A program made the translations under genes and the position numbers. From NCBI GenBank assembly GCA_036381255.1, contig DASVDG010000147.1, positions 1 to 23,233 on the forward strand: a stretch of DNA of 23,233 nt, given 5' to 3'. Source of the DNA: CALBZE01 sp036381255 (lineage in GTDB: Bacteria; Gemmatimonadota; Gemmatimonadetes; Longimicrobiales; RSA9). The notes beneath the pieces are model-generated. The model was not told the origin of the DNA. It searched no databases and saw only the letters and a list, made by a program, of their open reading frames with translations. This document shows, piece after piece, positions 4,499 to 11,612 of this stretch (its first letter is position 1; each line of letters begins with the position of its first letter).

Positions 4499-5689
4499 CT
4501 AGAGGGCCGCTGCGTAGAGGGACTCCATCGCCTCCACGGCCTTGTCCTGCATGTCGGGGAGGACGTGGGAGTAGGTGTCGAGAGTCATCTTGATCGTGGA
4601 GTGCCCGAGGCGCTCCGCAACGATCTTGGGGTTCACTCCTTTCTTGAGTAGCTGCGTAGCGTGCGTGTGGCGGGCGTCGTAGAGCCGCACCACCGGGATC
4701 TCGGCCTTCTGACACGCCTTCTTCCACGCCTTGCGGACCCTGGAGATGTCCCAGGGGTTCCCGGCGGCGTTGCAGAATACGTAGTCGGACCGCACGCCCG
4801 ACTTCATATGGGCGATCCTCTGAGCCCGCTGGAGCCTCCTGAGGGCCTCCACTGTGATCCGTGGGAGGCTGACCGTCCGGCGGGAGGACTGGTTCTTCGG
4901 ATAGTCCTTTGGTTCCCACTTCCCGTACTTCTTCCGGGTCATGGCCCGCCGAATGTGGATGGTACCGGCGTCGAGGTCCACGCAGTCCCACTGGAGGGCG
5001 AGGATCTCCCCCGGACGGGCTCCGGTGGTGAGGAGGACGACCCAGAGGGGGTGGTACTTCCCCTGCTCCTTCGCCGCCCACGCGAGCAGCGCGTTCGACT
5101 CCTCCTCAGAGAGGGGCTGGATGTGCTGCTTGCGCACCTTCTTGGGCTTGTTCTCGACGTGATCCGCCGGGTTCTCGCTGATGAGCCGGCGCCTGTGCGC
5201 CTGGGCGAGAGCCTGTCGAAGGATCATGTGCGTGTAGAGGACGGTGCTGGAGGATAGGTCCCTGTCCTCCTTCACCAGTCGGCGCCGGCTCTTCGGGATG
5301 GGGTTGGATGCCCCCATCCCCTGGAGTTCCCGGTAGAGCCTCTCCAGGGTCTCCGGGGTGACGGCCTGGAGCCTCATGGACCCGATGTAGGGGATCACGT
5401 CCAGCTTCATCCGGTCCTCGTAGTCTGTCATGGTCGTGGACTCGATCCCGTCCTTCCGGTCGAGCCAGTCCTCAAGGTACTCCTTCACGGTCACTTTGGA
5501 GGGCTCAACGAACGAGTTGGTGTCCAACTCCCGCAGCATCTCGGTCAGCTTCCCGTTGGCCTCGTCCCAGGACCCGTTCACGGTCTTGCTGGAATACTTC
5601 CTCTTCCCGTTGGCGTCGGTCCCGAGGAACACCCGGACGAGGTACTTGTTGGGTCCGCGCTTCTGGATCGAGCCCTTCCGTCGTGCCAT
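4499..5689 (-). CDS. int: Tyrosine-type site-specific integrase (396 aa)
   Basis: It catalyses integration of the element, probably at the tRNA-Val site 230 bases away. Residues 1-60 form an arm-binding, AP2-like N-terminal domain (KGSIQKRGPNKYLVRVFLG). Residues 65-165 are the core-binding SAM-like domain (VTVKEYLEDWLD). The catalytic domain runs from about 190 to 396. Visible active-site residues are R225 (TTGARPGEI), K265 in the beta-hairpin (PKNQSSRRTV), R340 (LYDARHTHA), H363 (ERLGHS) and nucleophile Y373 (TLDTYSHV). The position usually His before R340 is Tyr337, a substitution common in this family. Length is typical. The ATG at 5689 has AAGGAGG close by; a TTG at 5758 would overlap the promoter. 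The likely promoter carries a GTGTGCGAA site on its start point, so autoregulation is likely. Confidence 0.95.
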   Translation of the reverse strand: MARRKGSIQKRGPNKYLVRVFLGTDANGKRKYSSKTVNGSWDEANGKLTEMLRELDTNSFVEPSKVTVKEYLEDWLDRKDGIESTTMTDYEDRMKLDVIPYIGSMRLQAVTPETLERLYRELQGMGASNPIPKSRRRLVKEDRDLSSSTVLYTHMILRQALAQAHRRRLISENPADHVENKPKKVRKQHIQPLSEEESNALLAWAAKEQGKYHPLWVVLLTTGARPGEILALQWDCVDLDAGTIHIRRAMTRKKYGKWEPKDYPKNQSSRRTVSLPRITVEALRRLQRAQRIAHMKSGVRSDYVFCNAAGNPWDISRVRKAWKKACQKAEIPVVRLYDARHTHATQLLKKGVNPKIVAERLGHSTIKMTLDTYSHVLPDMQDKAVEAMESLYAAAL

Positions 5690-5720
5690 TCTCCCTCCTT
5701 CAGGTTGGTTCACCTGGCTA

Positions 5721-5862
5721 TTCGCACACAAGGTAGTTCTATCGAGGGAGGAAGTCAATAAAAGCGGTGTGCGAACAGTGTGCGAAACCGCAAAACGGCG
5801 TCACATCGCCCCTTGGAAATTAGCTTCCGCAGTATAGGGGACCCTCTCGCGGGTTCGCACAC
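5721..5862. repeat. GTGTGCGAA site cluster, probable integrase arm sites
   Basis: Four copies of GTGTGCGAA lie between the integrase and attR: 5729-5721 (minus), 5767-5775 (plus), 5778-5786 (plus) and 5862-5854 (minus). The middle two have an 11-bp period, as does the pair at 3953-3971. They lie 57-200 bases from the att core, where a lambda-type integrase with an N-terminal arm-binding domain has its arm sites. One copy overlaps the integrase promoter's start point. Confidence 0.65.
5730..5758 (-). promoter_or_regulatory. Likely integrase promoter
   Basis: On the minus strand TTGACT (5758-5753), 17 bases, then TACCTT (5735-5730), 41 bases before the integrase ATG. The -35 is good and the -10 weak. 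GTGTGCGAA (5729-5721) follows directly, so a protein bound there would block initiation. Confidence 0.5.
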
Positions 5863-5918
5863 CCCTAGAGGGGCTAAAATGGCGTAGCAGAGCCAAAAAC
5901 CAACGGATTTTAGCGTGC

Positions 5919-5960
5919 TTTACACCCAGGAGGTCGGGGGTTCGAATCCCTCAGCGCCCA
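5919..5960 (+). other. attR: 3' fragment of tRNA-Val(UAC)
   Basis: From TTTACAC (anticodon loop, anticodon TAC, 5919-5925) the sequence is a perfect tRNA 3' part: anticodon-stem strand CCAGG, variable AGGTC, T-arm GGGGG-TTCGAAT-CCCTC, acceptor strand AGCGCCC and discriminator A (5960). The bases to the left do not supply the partner strands: GCGTGC stands where CCTGG is needed, and no GGGCGCT acceptor strand is upstream. This is what integration into a tRNA 3' end leaves at one end. The other end, left of this window, should carry a complete tRNA-Val(UAC) on the plus strand and the same 42-base block. The core may extend a few bases further left. Confidence 0.85.
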
Positions 5961-6136
5961 CTGCGGCGGTCCCATCGTCACGCAGCGAGCTCCGGCCACT
6001 CCGGCACCGCCCGGGTGGCCGTTCGCATCTCCGGTCGGGCCATACGCGTTCGCGGGTGCGTCGCAGCGCGCCGTGACACTGCCTCCCCTCGTACGGAACC
6101 GGCACGCCCCGCACCCCGCGCCCGCCGCCCGCACGG

Positions 6137-6541
6137 TCACCGCGCCCGCACCACCTCCTGCCGTGCCGCCGCGGCGTCATCACGCTGCGCCCGTTTCGAC
6201 CACGGCGCGAACACCAGGGTCGCGCCCAGGGCGATCAGGAGGAATCCCGCCACGATGTTCCACCGGATGGGCTCCCGCAGATACCAGATCGCGAAGCCGA
6301 TGAAGACCGTCAGCGTGATCACCTCCTGGAGCGTCTTCAGCTCCGCGCCGGACATCCCAGCGGCGTAGCCGAGCCGGTTGGCCGGAACCTGGAGGCAGTA
6401 TTCGAAGAACGCGATCCCCCAGCTCACCACGACCACGAGCCAGAGCGCGCGGTGGGTGTGGCGGAGGTGGCCGTACCAGGCGAACGTCATGAAGACGTTG
6501 GACAGCACGAGGAGCGCGGCGGCGCGAAGCATACGGGACAT
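6137..6541 (-). CDS. DUF486-family (DMT-type) membrane protein
   Basis: A 134-residue integral membrane protein with four hydrophobic helices (about residues 6-24, 33-52, 66-90, 95-115) and a charged C-terminal tail. The stretches SNVFMTFAWYGHL, WGIAFFEYCLQVPANRLGY and LKTLQEVITLTVFIGFAIWY are characteristic of the DUF486 family, short relatives of drug/metabolite transporters; the substrate is unknown. The tail after residue 118 (KRAQRDDAAAARQEVVRAR) is longer than usual. The start at 6541 has no clear ribosome-binding site; an ATG three codons later is an alternative. It is the first chromosomal gene after the element and is transcribed towards it. Confidence 0.85.
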   Translation of the reverse strand: MSRMLRAAALLVLSNVFMTFAWYGHLRHTHRALWLVVVVSWGIAFFEYCLQVPANRLGYAAGMSGAELKTLQEVITLTVFIGFAIWYLREPIRWNIVAGFLLIALGATLVFAPWSKRAQRDDAAAARQEVVRAR

Positions 6542-6872
6542 CCGGCGGTAGCACAGGTCGTTCGGTTTCGCAAGAGCGCGCGAAATCTGGCGACGGCGAG
6601 GGTGGGCGCAAGGGGGCGGGGCGGTCGATCGTCAATCCCGGGCGCCGTCGGCGGGGACCGACGCACGATTCTCTTGCATCGCCCTGTCGTGTCCAGCATC
6701 CTACCCGGGGCGGAGGCCGCCCGGATCCGTGAACGGGCAGGCAACTCATCCCGGCCCTGGCGTTCGGTTCATCCCAATCCCGGTGCGGGTCGGGTCCGAA
6801 CGGATCATGTTGCTCCCGATGGCGAGGCATTCGATGCGACATGCACGCAGACGCTGGAAGGAGATCGACTCC
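6542..6872. other. Divergent intergenic region
   Basis: This 331-base gap lies between DUF486 (minus) and the lipoprotein gene (plus) and must hold both promoters. A dyad TTTCGC/GCGAAA with an 8-base loop lies near 6568-6588. No -35/-10 pair is convincing on either strand. Frames open upstream of the lipoprotein start lack a ribosome-binding site and contain no domain. Confidence 0.5.
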
Positions 6873-8561
6873 ATGCGATATCTCTCGTTGTCACTGGCGG
6901 TACTGATTGCGGCTTGCGGTAGCGATGCGACGGAGCCGCCGAAGGCCACAACGCTGGAAATCGTCGCGGGCGACGGCCAGACGGGCACGGTCGGCAGCCC
7001 GCTCGCGCAGGAGCTGTCCGTTCGCGTCCTGGACCAGAACGGGGACCCGCTGCCGGGCGTCGACGTCACGTGGAGCGTCACCGAAGGCGACGGCAGCGTG
7101 GAGCCGGCGACGGCCCGGACGGACGTGTCCGGCGTCGCGTCCACGCAGTGGACGCTGGGCACGGCCTCGGGCGAGCAGTCCGTCTCGGCGTCGTCGCCGG
7201 GGCTCGAGACCGCGACGTTCAGCGCCGAGGCCGAGGCCGATGCGCCGGACGGGATCGAGTTCCTTTTCGGCACGGACCAGCTCGCGATCGCGGGCGATCC
7301 GCTCGCGGCACCCGTCGTCGTGCGCGTCGTCGATCAGTACGACAATCCGGTCTCCGGCGCCGAGGTGACGTTCGCGGTCACCGCTGGCGATGCCACGGCG
7401 AACCCGGGGACGGCCACGACGGACGCCGCGGGCGTGGCATCGGTCCAGCTCTCGATCAGCGATGTGGCGGGGCTGAACGACAGCGTCGTCCTCGGGGTGG
7501 AGGCGGCGGACGTCGCGGCGTCGGTCACGTTCTACGTTCGCCGGCCGGTGCTCCTCTTCCATCGGGAAGACGAGTTCGGCTACTACCACGTCATCGCGAT
7601 GGACTGGATCGCCGGGACGGAACAGCCGTTGACGGGCGAGGATGAGCACGCTGGCGGCGGGTCGGACCTCTCGCCGGACGGCTCCGTGCTCGCCGTCTCG
7701 CTGTACAACTTCACCAGCGGGATGTACGACCTCCAGCTCCGCGACCTGGCGACGGGCGAGGTGACGACCGTGTTCGCGTCCGCGGGAGCGGATGCCACGT
7801 ACCCCCGGTTCTCGCCGGACGGGAGCGCGCTCACGTTCACCGTGACCGGCGCCGCGACCCAGACGGTCGCGACCTACGACATCGAGCGGGGCGCACTGAC
7901 GGTCGACGAGCCGGATGCCGGCGTCACGAGCTACTCGGCGTACACCACGCCGGAATCGCTGGTCTTCTCGGCCGCGTACGGCGGCCAGTTCGACCTGGTT
8001 GTGCGCGACCTGCTCTCGGACTTCAACGTGCGGATCACGTCGACCGGCACGGAGGCCGAGTACTGGCCGGATGCCATGGCGCCGGACCGCTTCGTGTTCG
8101 TCTGCGCCCCACTGGACGGGACTCTGACCCCCGTGCAGCGGGACCTCTGCGCGATCGACGTGGACGGCTCCGATCGCGTCAAGTTCGTGGATGCGCCGGA
8201 CTGGGACGACACGTACCCGACGATCTCGTACGACGGCGCGTACGTGGCGTTCGCGGGCACGCCCCTGAGCGGGGACGGGGCGTACTCGATCTACTACGCG
8301 TCGACCGAGGGCGGTGACATCCTCGCCATCCGGGCCACGACGGCGGCGCACGAGACGATGCCGTCGTTCGGGATCCTGGGGTGGGATCCCGCGCCCGCCG
8401 TGAACGTCGTCCGCCGCAACCTCACGACGACGTCGTCGGCCGGGGCGCGACTCCCGGTGCGCATGCCGCGGGGCTTCGATGCGCTGACGGTGCCGCGGAC
8501 CGGCGGGAGCGGGGGCGTCCAGGTCCATCCGGGGCGGGCGCTCGCGCCGGGCGGGCGCTGA
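6873..8561 (+). CDS. Lipoprotein with two Big_1 domains and a PD40 propeller
   Basis: A 562-residue exported lipoprotein. The signal is MRYLSLSLAVLIAAC with the lipid-attachment Cys at 15 (lipobox LIAAC). Two Ig-like Big_1 (invasin-type) domains follow, about 26-122 (VRVLDQNGDPLPGVDVTWSV) and 126-222 (VRVVDQYDNPVSGAEVTFAV), each closing with a TDxxGVAS strand. From about 225 to 520 lie TolB/PD40-type propeller blades (SPDGSVLAVS, PRFSPDGSALTF, TISYDGAYVAFAG). The last 45 residues are low-complexity. The start at 6873 has GGAAGGAG ten bases upstream; longer readings lack a signal. This layout is frequent in Gemmatimonadota. It probably sits in the outer membrane and binds a protein or glycan partner; the ligand is unknown. 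The TonB receptor follows 176 bases later. Confidence 0.85.
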   Translation: MRYLSLSLAVLIAACGSDATEPPKATTLEIVAGDGQTGTVGSPLAQELSVRVLDQNGDPLPGVDVTWSVTEGDGSVEPATARTDVSGVASTQWTLGTASGEQSVSASSPGLETATFSAEAEADAPDGIEFLFGTDQLAIAGDPLAAPVVVRVVDQYDNPVSGAEVTFAVTAGDATANPGTATTDAAGVASVQLSISDVAGLNDSVVLGVEAADVAASVTFYVRRPVLLFHREDEFGYYHVIAMDWIAGTEQPLTGEDEHAGGGSDLSPDGSVLAVSLYNFTSGMYDLQLRDLATGEVTTVFASAGADATYPRFSPDGSALTFTVTGAATQTVATYDIERGALTVDEPDAGVTSYSAYTTPESLVFSAAYGGQFDLVVRDLLSDFNVRITSTGTEAEYWPDAMAPDRFVFVCAPLDGTLTPVQRDLCAIDVDGSDRVKFVDAPDWDDTYPTISYDGAYVAFAGTPLSGDGAYSIYYASTEGGDILAIRATTAAHETMPSFGILGWDPAPAVNVVRRNLTTTSSAGARLPVRMPRGFDALTVPRTGGSGGVQVHPGRALAPGGR

Positions 8562-8737
8562 CGCGGACACCGGCGTCCGCCGGTCGACCGACGACCGCGC
8601 GGGTCGCAGCGAAAGGGACGGGGGCGGCGGGGCGCAGGATTTGGACCCCGCCGCCCCCGCGCCTATCTTCCCTGCGGAGCTCGACGAATCCTCGCCCCGC
8701 CCCGGTCCGGGAGCCGGCCGTGGCTTGCGGAGGTCGT

Positions 8738-10813
8738 ATGCGAACGCCAGGACTCCGCGCGGCCGTGATCGCCGCGCTCGCCTTCCCGATCGGCGCCGGC
8801 CCGCTGCCGGCCCAGACCCCACCCGCCGACACCGCGGCCGTCCTCGCGCTCGACTCGCTCACGGTGACGGTGCTGCGCACGCCGACGCGGCTGGCGGACG
8901 CGCCGTACGCGGTGGAGGCGCTGACCCGCGATGCGGCCGACCGGGCGCGCCCCGCGCTCGGCCTCGATGAGGCGTTCCGCGGCGTCGCCGGGGTGCAGGT
9001 CGACAACCGCTACAACTTCGCGCTCGGCGAGCGGGTCTCGATCCGCGGCTTCGGCGCGCGGTCGCAGTTCGGCGTGCGCGGCGTGAAGGTCGTCGTGGAC
9101 GGGATCCCGGCCACGCTGCCGGACGGGCAGACGTCGCTGAGCCACGTGGACCCCGGCGTCGTGGGGCGCGTCGAGCTGGTGCGCGGGCCGGCGTCGGCGC
9201 TGTGGGGGAACGCGGCGGGCGGCGTGCTCCAGCTCGAGACGGCGGCGCCGGCTGCGGTGCCGTTGCGCCAGACGCTCGAGGCCGTCGCCGGCGCGGACGG
9301 GATGCTCCGCCTCGCGAGTACGACCGAGGGCGTGCGAGGCGATGCGGCGTACCGGCTCTCCATCTCGCACCTGTCGACGGACGGGCACCGGGATTGGAGC
9401 GGAGCCGGCAGGCTGCGGGCGAACGGGCAGCTCCGGTACCGGACGGGTGCGGGCGAGCTGCGGTTCGTGGGCGGCTTCACGCGGTACGATGCGCGCAACC
9501 CGGGGGCGCTCTCCGCGGCGCAGCTCGCGGAGGACCGGACGCAGGCGCACGGCTTCAACCGCAGCCAGCGGACGGGCGAGGAGGCGGTGGAGGGGCGGCT
9601 CGGCGCGTCGTGGCGGCAGGCGGTCGGCGCCGGCGCCCTCGAACTTTCGGCGTACGGCGTCGCGAAGCGGCTGGAGAACCCGATCCCGCCGACGATCATC
9701 GACGTGGATCGCGTGGCGGGCGGCGTCCGCGCGATCCTGCACGCGGTCGCACCGCTCGGCGGGCGGGAGGTGCGCTGGAGCGTCGGCGTCGAGGCGGAGC
9801 GCCAGCGCGACGACCGTCGCAACCACGACAACGTCGATGGCGCGCGCGGAGCGCTCACGCTGGACCAGCTCGAGACGGTCACGGCCGCCGGCGTGTTCGC
9901 ACAGCTCTCGGCGCCGCTCGGCGCGCGGCTGCACCTGCTCGGCGGCATCCGTTACGACCGGTTCCGCTTCCAGACCGAGGACCGGCTCGTCGCCGGCGGG
10001 AGCCCGGACGACTCCGGGCGCCGCGACATGGACGCGCTCAGCCCGTCGTTCGGCGTGCTCGTCGATCTCGACGCGAGGGCGCGCGTGTACGCAAACGTGG
10101 CGACGTCGTTCGAGACGCCGACGACGACCGAGCTGGCGAACCGACCGAGCGGCGCCGGCGGGTTCAACCCGGCGCTCGAGCCGCAGCGGACGCGGTCGTT
10201 CGAGGCGGGCGTGAAGGGGCGCTTCGGCGACGTCGCCGCGTACCGGCTCGCGGCGTACCGCGCGCGCGTCGTCGACGCGCTGATCCCGTTCGAGGTGCCG
10301 GGCGCCGAGGGGCGCCAGTTCTTCCGCAACGCGGGCTCCGTGGTGCACCGGGGGATCGAGGCGAGCGTCACGTTCGCCTGGCGCCGGCGGTGGACCGCGC
10401 GCATCGCCTACACCCTCACCGACGCGCGCTTCGAAACGTACGCCGTCGGCGATGCCGTGCACGACGGCAACCGCGTCCCCGGCGTCGCGCCGTTCCGGTT
10501 CGACCTCGCGCTGACCTACCGGTCGCCGGCGGGGTGGTTCGCCGGCGTCGACCACCGACGCGTGTCGCGCACCCCCGTCGACGACGCGAACGAGGCGTTT
10601 TCGGCGCGCTACCGCGTGACCGACCTGCGCGCCGGGCTCGACCGGGTCCGGTTCGGCGCGGTCGACGTCGCGCCGTTCGCGGGCGTGTCCAACCTCTTCG
10701 ATGCCGAGTACAACGCGGCCGTGACCGTCAACGCGTTCGGCGGCCGCTACTTCGAGCCGGCGCCGGGGCGGGCGTTCTACGTGGGCGCGCGCCTGGCGAT
10801 CGGCGGGGAGTAG
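8738..10813 (+). CDS. TonB-dependent outer-membrane receptor (691 aa)
   Basis: The product is a gated beta-barrel for energised uptake of iron complexes, cobalamin or another large ligand. Signal peptide about residues 1-25 (ending GPLPA), TonB-box-like DSLTVTVL just after it, then the plug domain to about 160, with the conserved VSIRGFGARSQFGVRGVKVV, VDGIPATLPDGQT and VELVRGPASALWGNAAGGV. The rest is barrel, including YANVATSFETPTTTEL, FEAGVKG and, near the end, GVSNLFDAEYNAAV. It resembles FecA/siderophore-type receptors in the plug, but the ligand cannot be read. The last residues (GARLAIGGE) lack the usual terminal aromatic. The ATG at 8738 has GGAGG four bases upstream; the frame opens further left but without a signal. 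A perfect GCGGAC/GTCCGC hairpin lies in the gap before it (about 8573-8588). Confidence 0.92.
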   Translation: MRTPGLRAAVIAALAFPIGAGPLPAQTPPADTAAVLALDSLTVTVLRTPTRLADAPYAVEALTRDAADRARPALGLDEAFRGVAGVQVDNRYNFALGERVSIRGFGARSQFGVRGVKVVVDGIPATLPDGQTSLSHVDPGVVGRVELVRGPASALWGNAAGGVLQLETAAPAAVPLRQTLEAVAGADGMLRLASTTEGVRGDAAYRLSISHLSTDGHRDWSGAGRLRANGQLRYRTGAGELRFVGGFTRYDARNPGALSAAQLAEDRTQAHGFNRSQRTGEEAVEGRLGASWRQAVGAGALELSAYGVAKRLENPIPPTIIDVDRVAGGVRAILHAVAPLGGREVRWSVGVEAERQRDDRRNHDNVDGARGALTLDQLETVTAAGVFAQLSAPLGARLHLLGGIRYDRFRFQTEDRLVAGGSPDDSGRRDMDALSPSFGVLVDLDARARVYANVATSFETPTTTELANRPSGAGGFNPALEPQRTRSFEAGVKGRFGDVAAYRLAAYRARVVDALIPFEVPGAEGRQFFRNAGSVVHRGIEASVTFAWRRRWTARIAYTLTDARFETYAVGDAVHDGNRVPGVAPFRFDLALTYRSPAGWFAGVDHRRVSRTPVDDANEAFSARYRVTDLRAGLDRVRFGAVDVAPFAGVSNLFDAEYNAAVTVNAFGGRYFEPAPGRAFYVGARLAIGGE

Positions 10814-10912
10814 GGAGGCGCCGCGGTCCGGCACCCCGGGGCGCCGCCGCCCCGACCTCGCCGCCGGAGCGGTCCGGAGCGGTGCGGCGCCTGGCGTGCG
10901 GAGCCGACGTCG

Positions 10913-11479
10913 CTACGCAGTCTCCTCGCGCCGCGCCCCCAGCCGGACCGCGCCGGCACTCGTGCCGCGGGCGGAGCCGCCGGTCTCGGCGATCGTGCGC
11001 GGGCGCGCCCCGCCGCGCCCCACCGCACCCCCGGCCTGGTACCGTTCCAGCGTCTCCATGAGCTCGCGCTGGATCTCGTCCATCCGCTCGCGGATCAGCG
11101 GGATCACCAGGCAGGGCGTGCCCCGGGTCGCGCCCGCGCCGAGCGTGGCCGCATCCGCGACGCTCCGGCCCGTGTGGATGGGACCGTGCAGCACGACGTC
11201 GCCGGCCTCTCCCTCGATGAAGCGGTCCAGCTCCCGGCGGTCCGTGTAGCCGACGGCCAGGTGGGTTGCGGGCTGCCGGTCGGCCGCGCGCTCGCGCGTC
11301 GCCGCACGCGTGCGGCCGGCGGCCGGGCCGCGGGTCCCGCCGCGGGCCTGGCCGCGCGACGCCCCGCGCGCCGCGCCTCCTGCCCCGGCGCGACCCCCGT
11401 CGCGCGCTTTGCCTCGCGCCGCACCGGGCGAGCGTTTGCGTGCGGAGCCGCTGTCCCGCTTGCGCTTTCGTGGTGCCAT
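10913..11479 (-). CDS. Unrecognised protein with histone-like basic tail (188 aa)
   Basis: The ATG at 11479 has GGAGG four bases upstream. Residues 1 to about 72 are low-complexity and very basic (MAPRKRKRDSGSARKRSPGA and further Arg/Ala/Gly repeats), like H1- or Hc1-type DNA-binding tails. A compact part follows, about 73-145: LAVGYTDRRELDRFIEGEAG, VVLHGPIHTGRSVADAATLG, then a helix LIRERMDEIQRELMETLERY. The last 40 residues are again Gly/Arg-rich. I do not recognise the central domain. It may be a nucleoid- or RNA-associated protein, but GC-rich sequence yields such tails easily. It is convergent with the TonB receptor and divergent from the helicase. A 13-bp perfect dyad (11519-11531) lies before it. 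Confidence 0.65.
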   Translation of the reverse strand: MAPRKRKRDSGSARKRSPGAARGKARDGGRAGAGGAARGASRGQARGGTRGPAAGRTRAATRERAADRQPATHLAVGYTDRRELDRFIEGEAGDVVLHGPIHTGRSVADAATLGAGATRGTPCLVIPLIRERMDEIQRELMETLERYQAGGAVGRGGARPRTIAETGGSARGTSAGAVRLGARREETA

Positions 11480-11518
11480 GGTCCCTCCTCTCGGCGTCTG
11501 CCGGACGCGGGTCGAGAG

Positions 11519-11531
11519 GTGCAAGTTGCAC
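11519..11531. promoter_or_regulatory. Perfect dyad GTGCAA-G-TTGCAC
   Basis: It lies in the 133-base gap between the basic-tail gene (minus) and the helicase gene (plus), 40 bases from the former. It is a candidate operator for one or both. No matching -10/-35 pair is clear. Confidence 0.4.
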
Positions 11532-11612
11532 ACCGGGCGGCGGCTTGAATCGGCCGGGGCGGCGCGCCATATTCCGGACCCTTTTTCACCCGACCGGGAC
11601 GCATCCGAACGC

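Larger units (their letters stand above)
5690..6136. other. Integrase control region, attR and chromosome junction
   Basis: No gene is seen. From left to right: ribosome-binding site and promoter of the integrase, four GTGTGCGAA sites (5721-5862), a CCCC-TAGA-GGGG hairpin at about 5862-5873, attR (5919-5960), and about 175 bases of GC-rich chromosome up to the DUF486 stop at 6137. Composition changes sharply at attR: A/T-rich patches and CTAG on the left, G/C-rich on the right. Confidence 0.7.

Noticed and set aside
5690..5758. Longer integrase starting at the TTG at 5758
   Set aside because: The extension overlaps the promoter and a GTGTGCGAA site, and the ATG at 5689 has its own ribosome-binding site directly before the conserved N-terminus.
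5876..5960. A complete tRNA gene at the element boundary
   Set aside because: The bases left of 5919 give neither an acceptor strand matching AGCGCCC nor an anticodon strand matching CCAGG; a TGGC/GCCA pair upstream looks like a D-arm but has no GG. Only the 3' part is real.
6891..8822. Long minus-strand open frame opposite the lipoprotein gene
   Set aside because: It is Arg-rich without any domain, lies antisense to a gene with clear domains and signal, and reflects the lack of stop codons in GC-rich DNA. The same holds for frames opposite the TonB receptor, helicase, TPR gene and murE.
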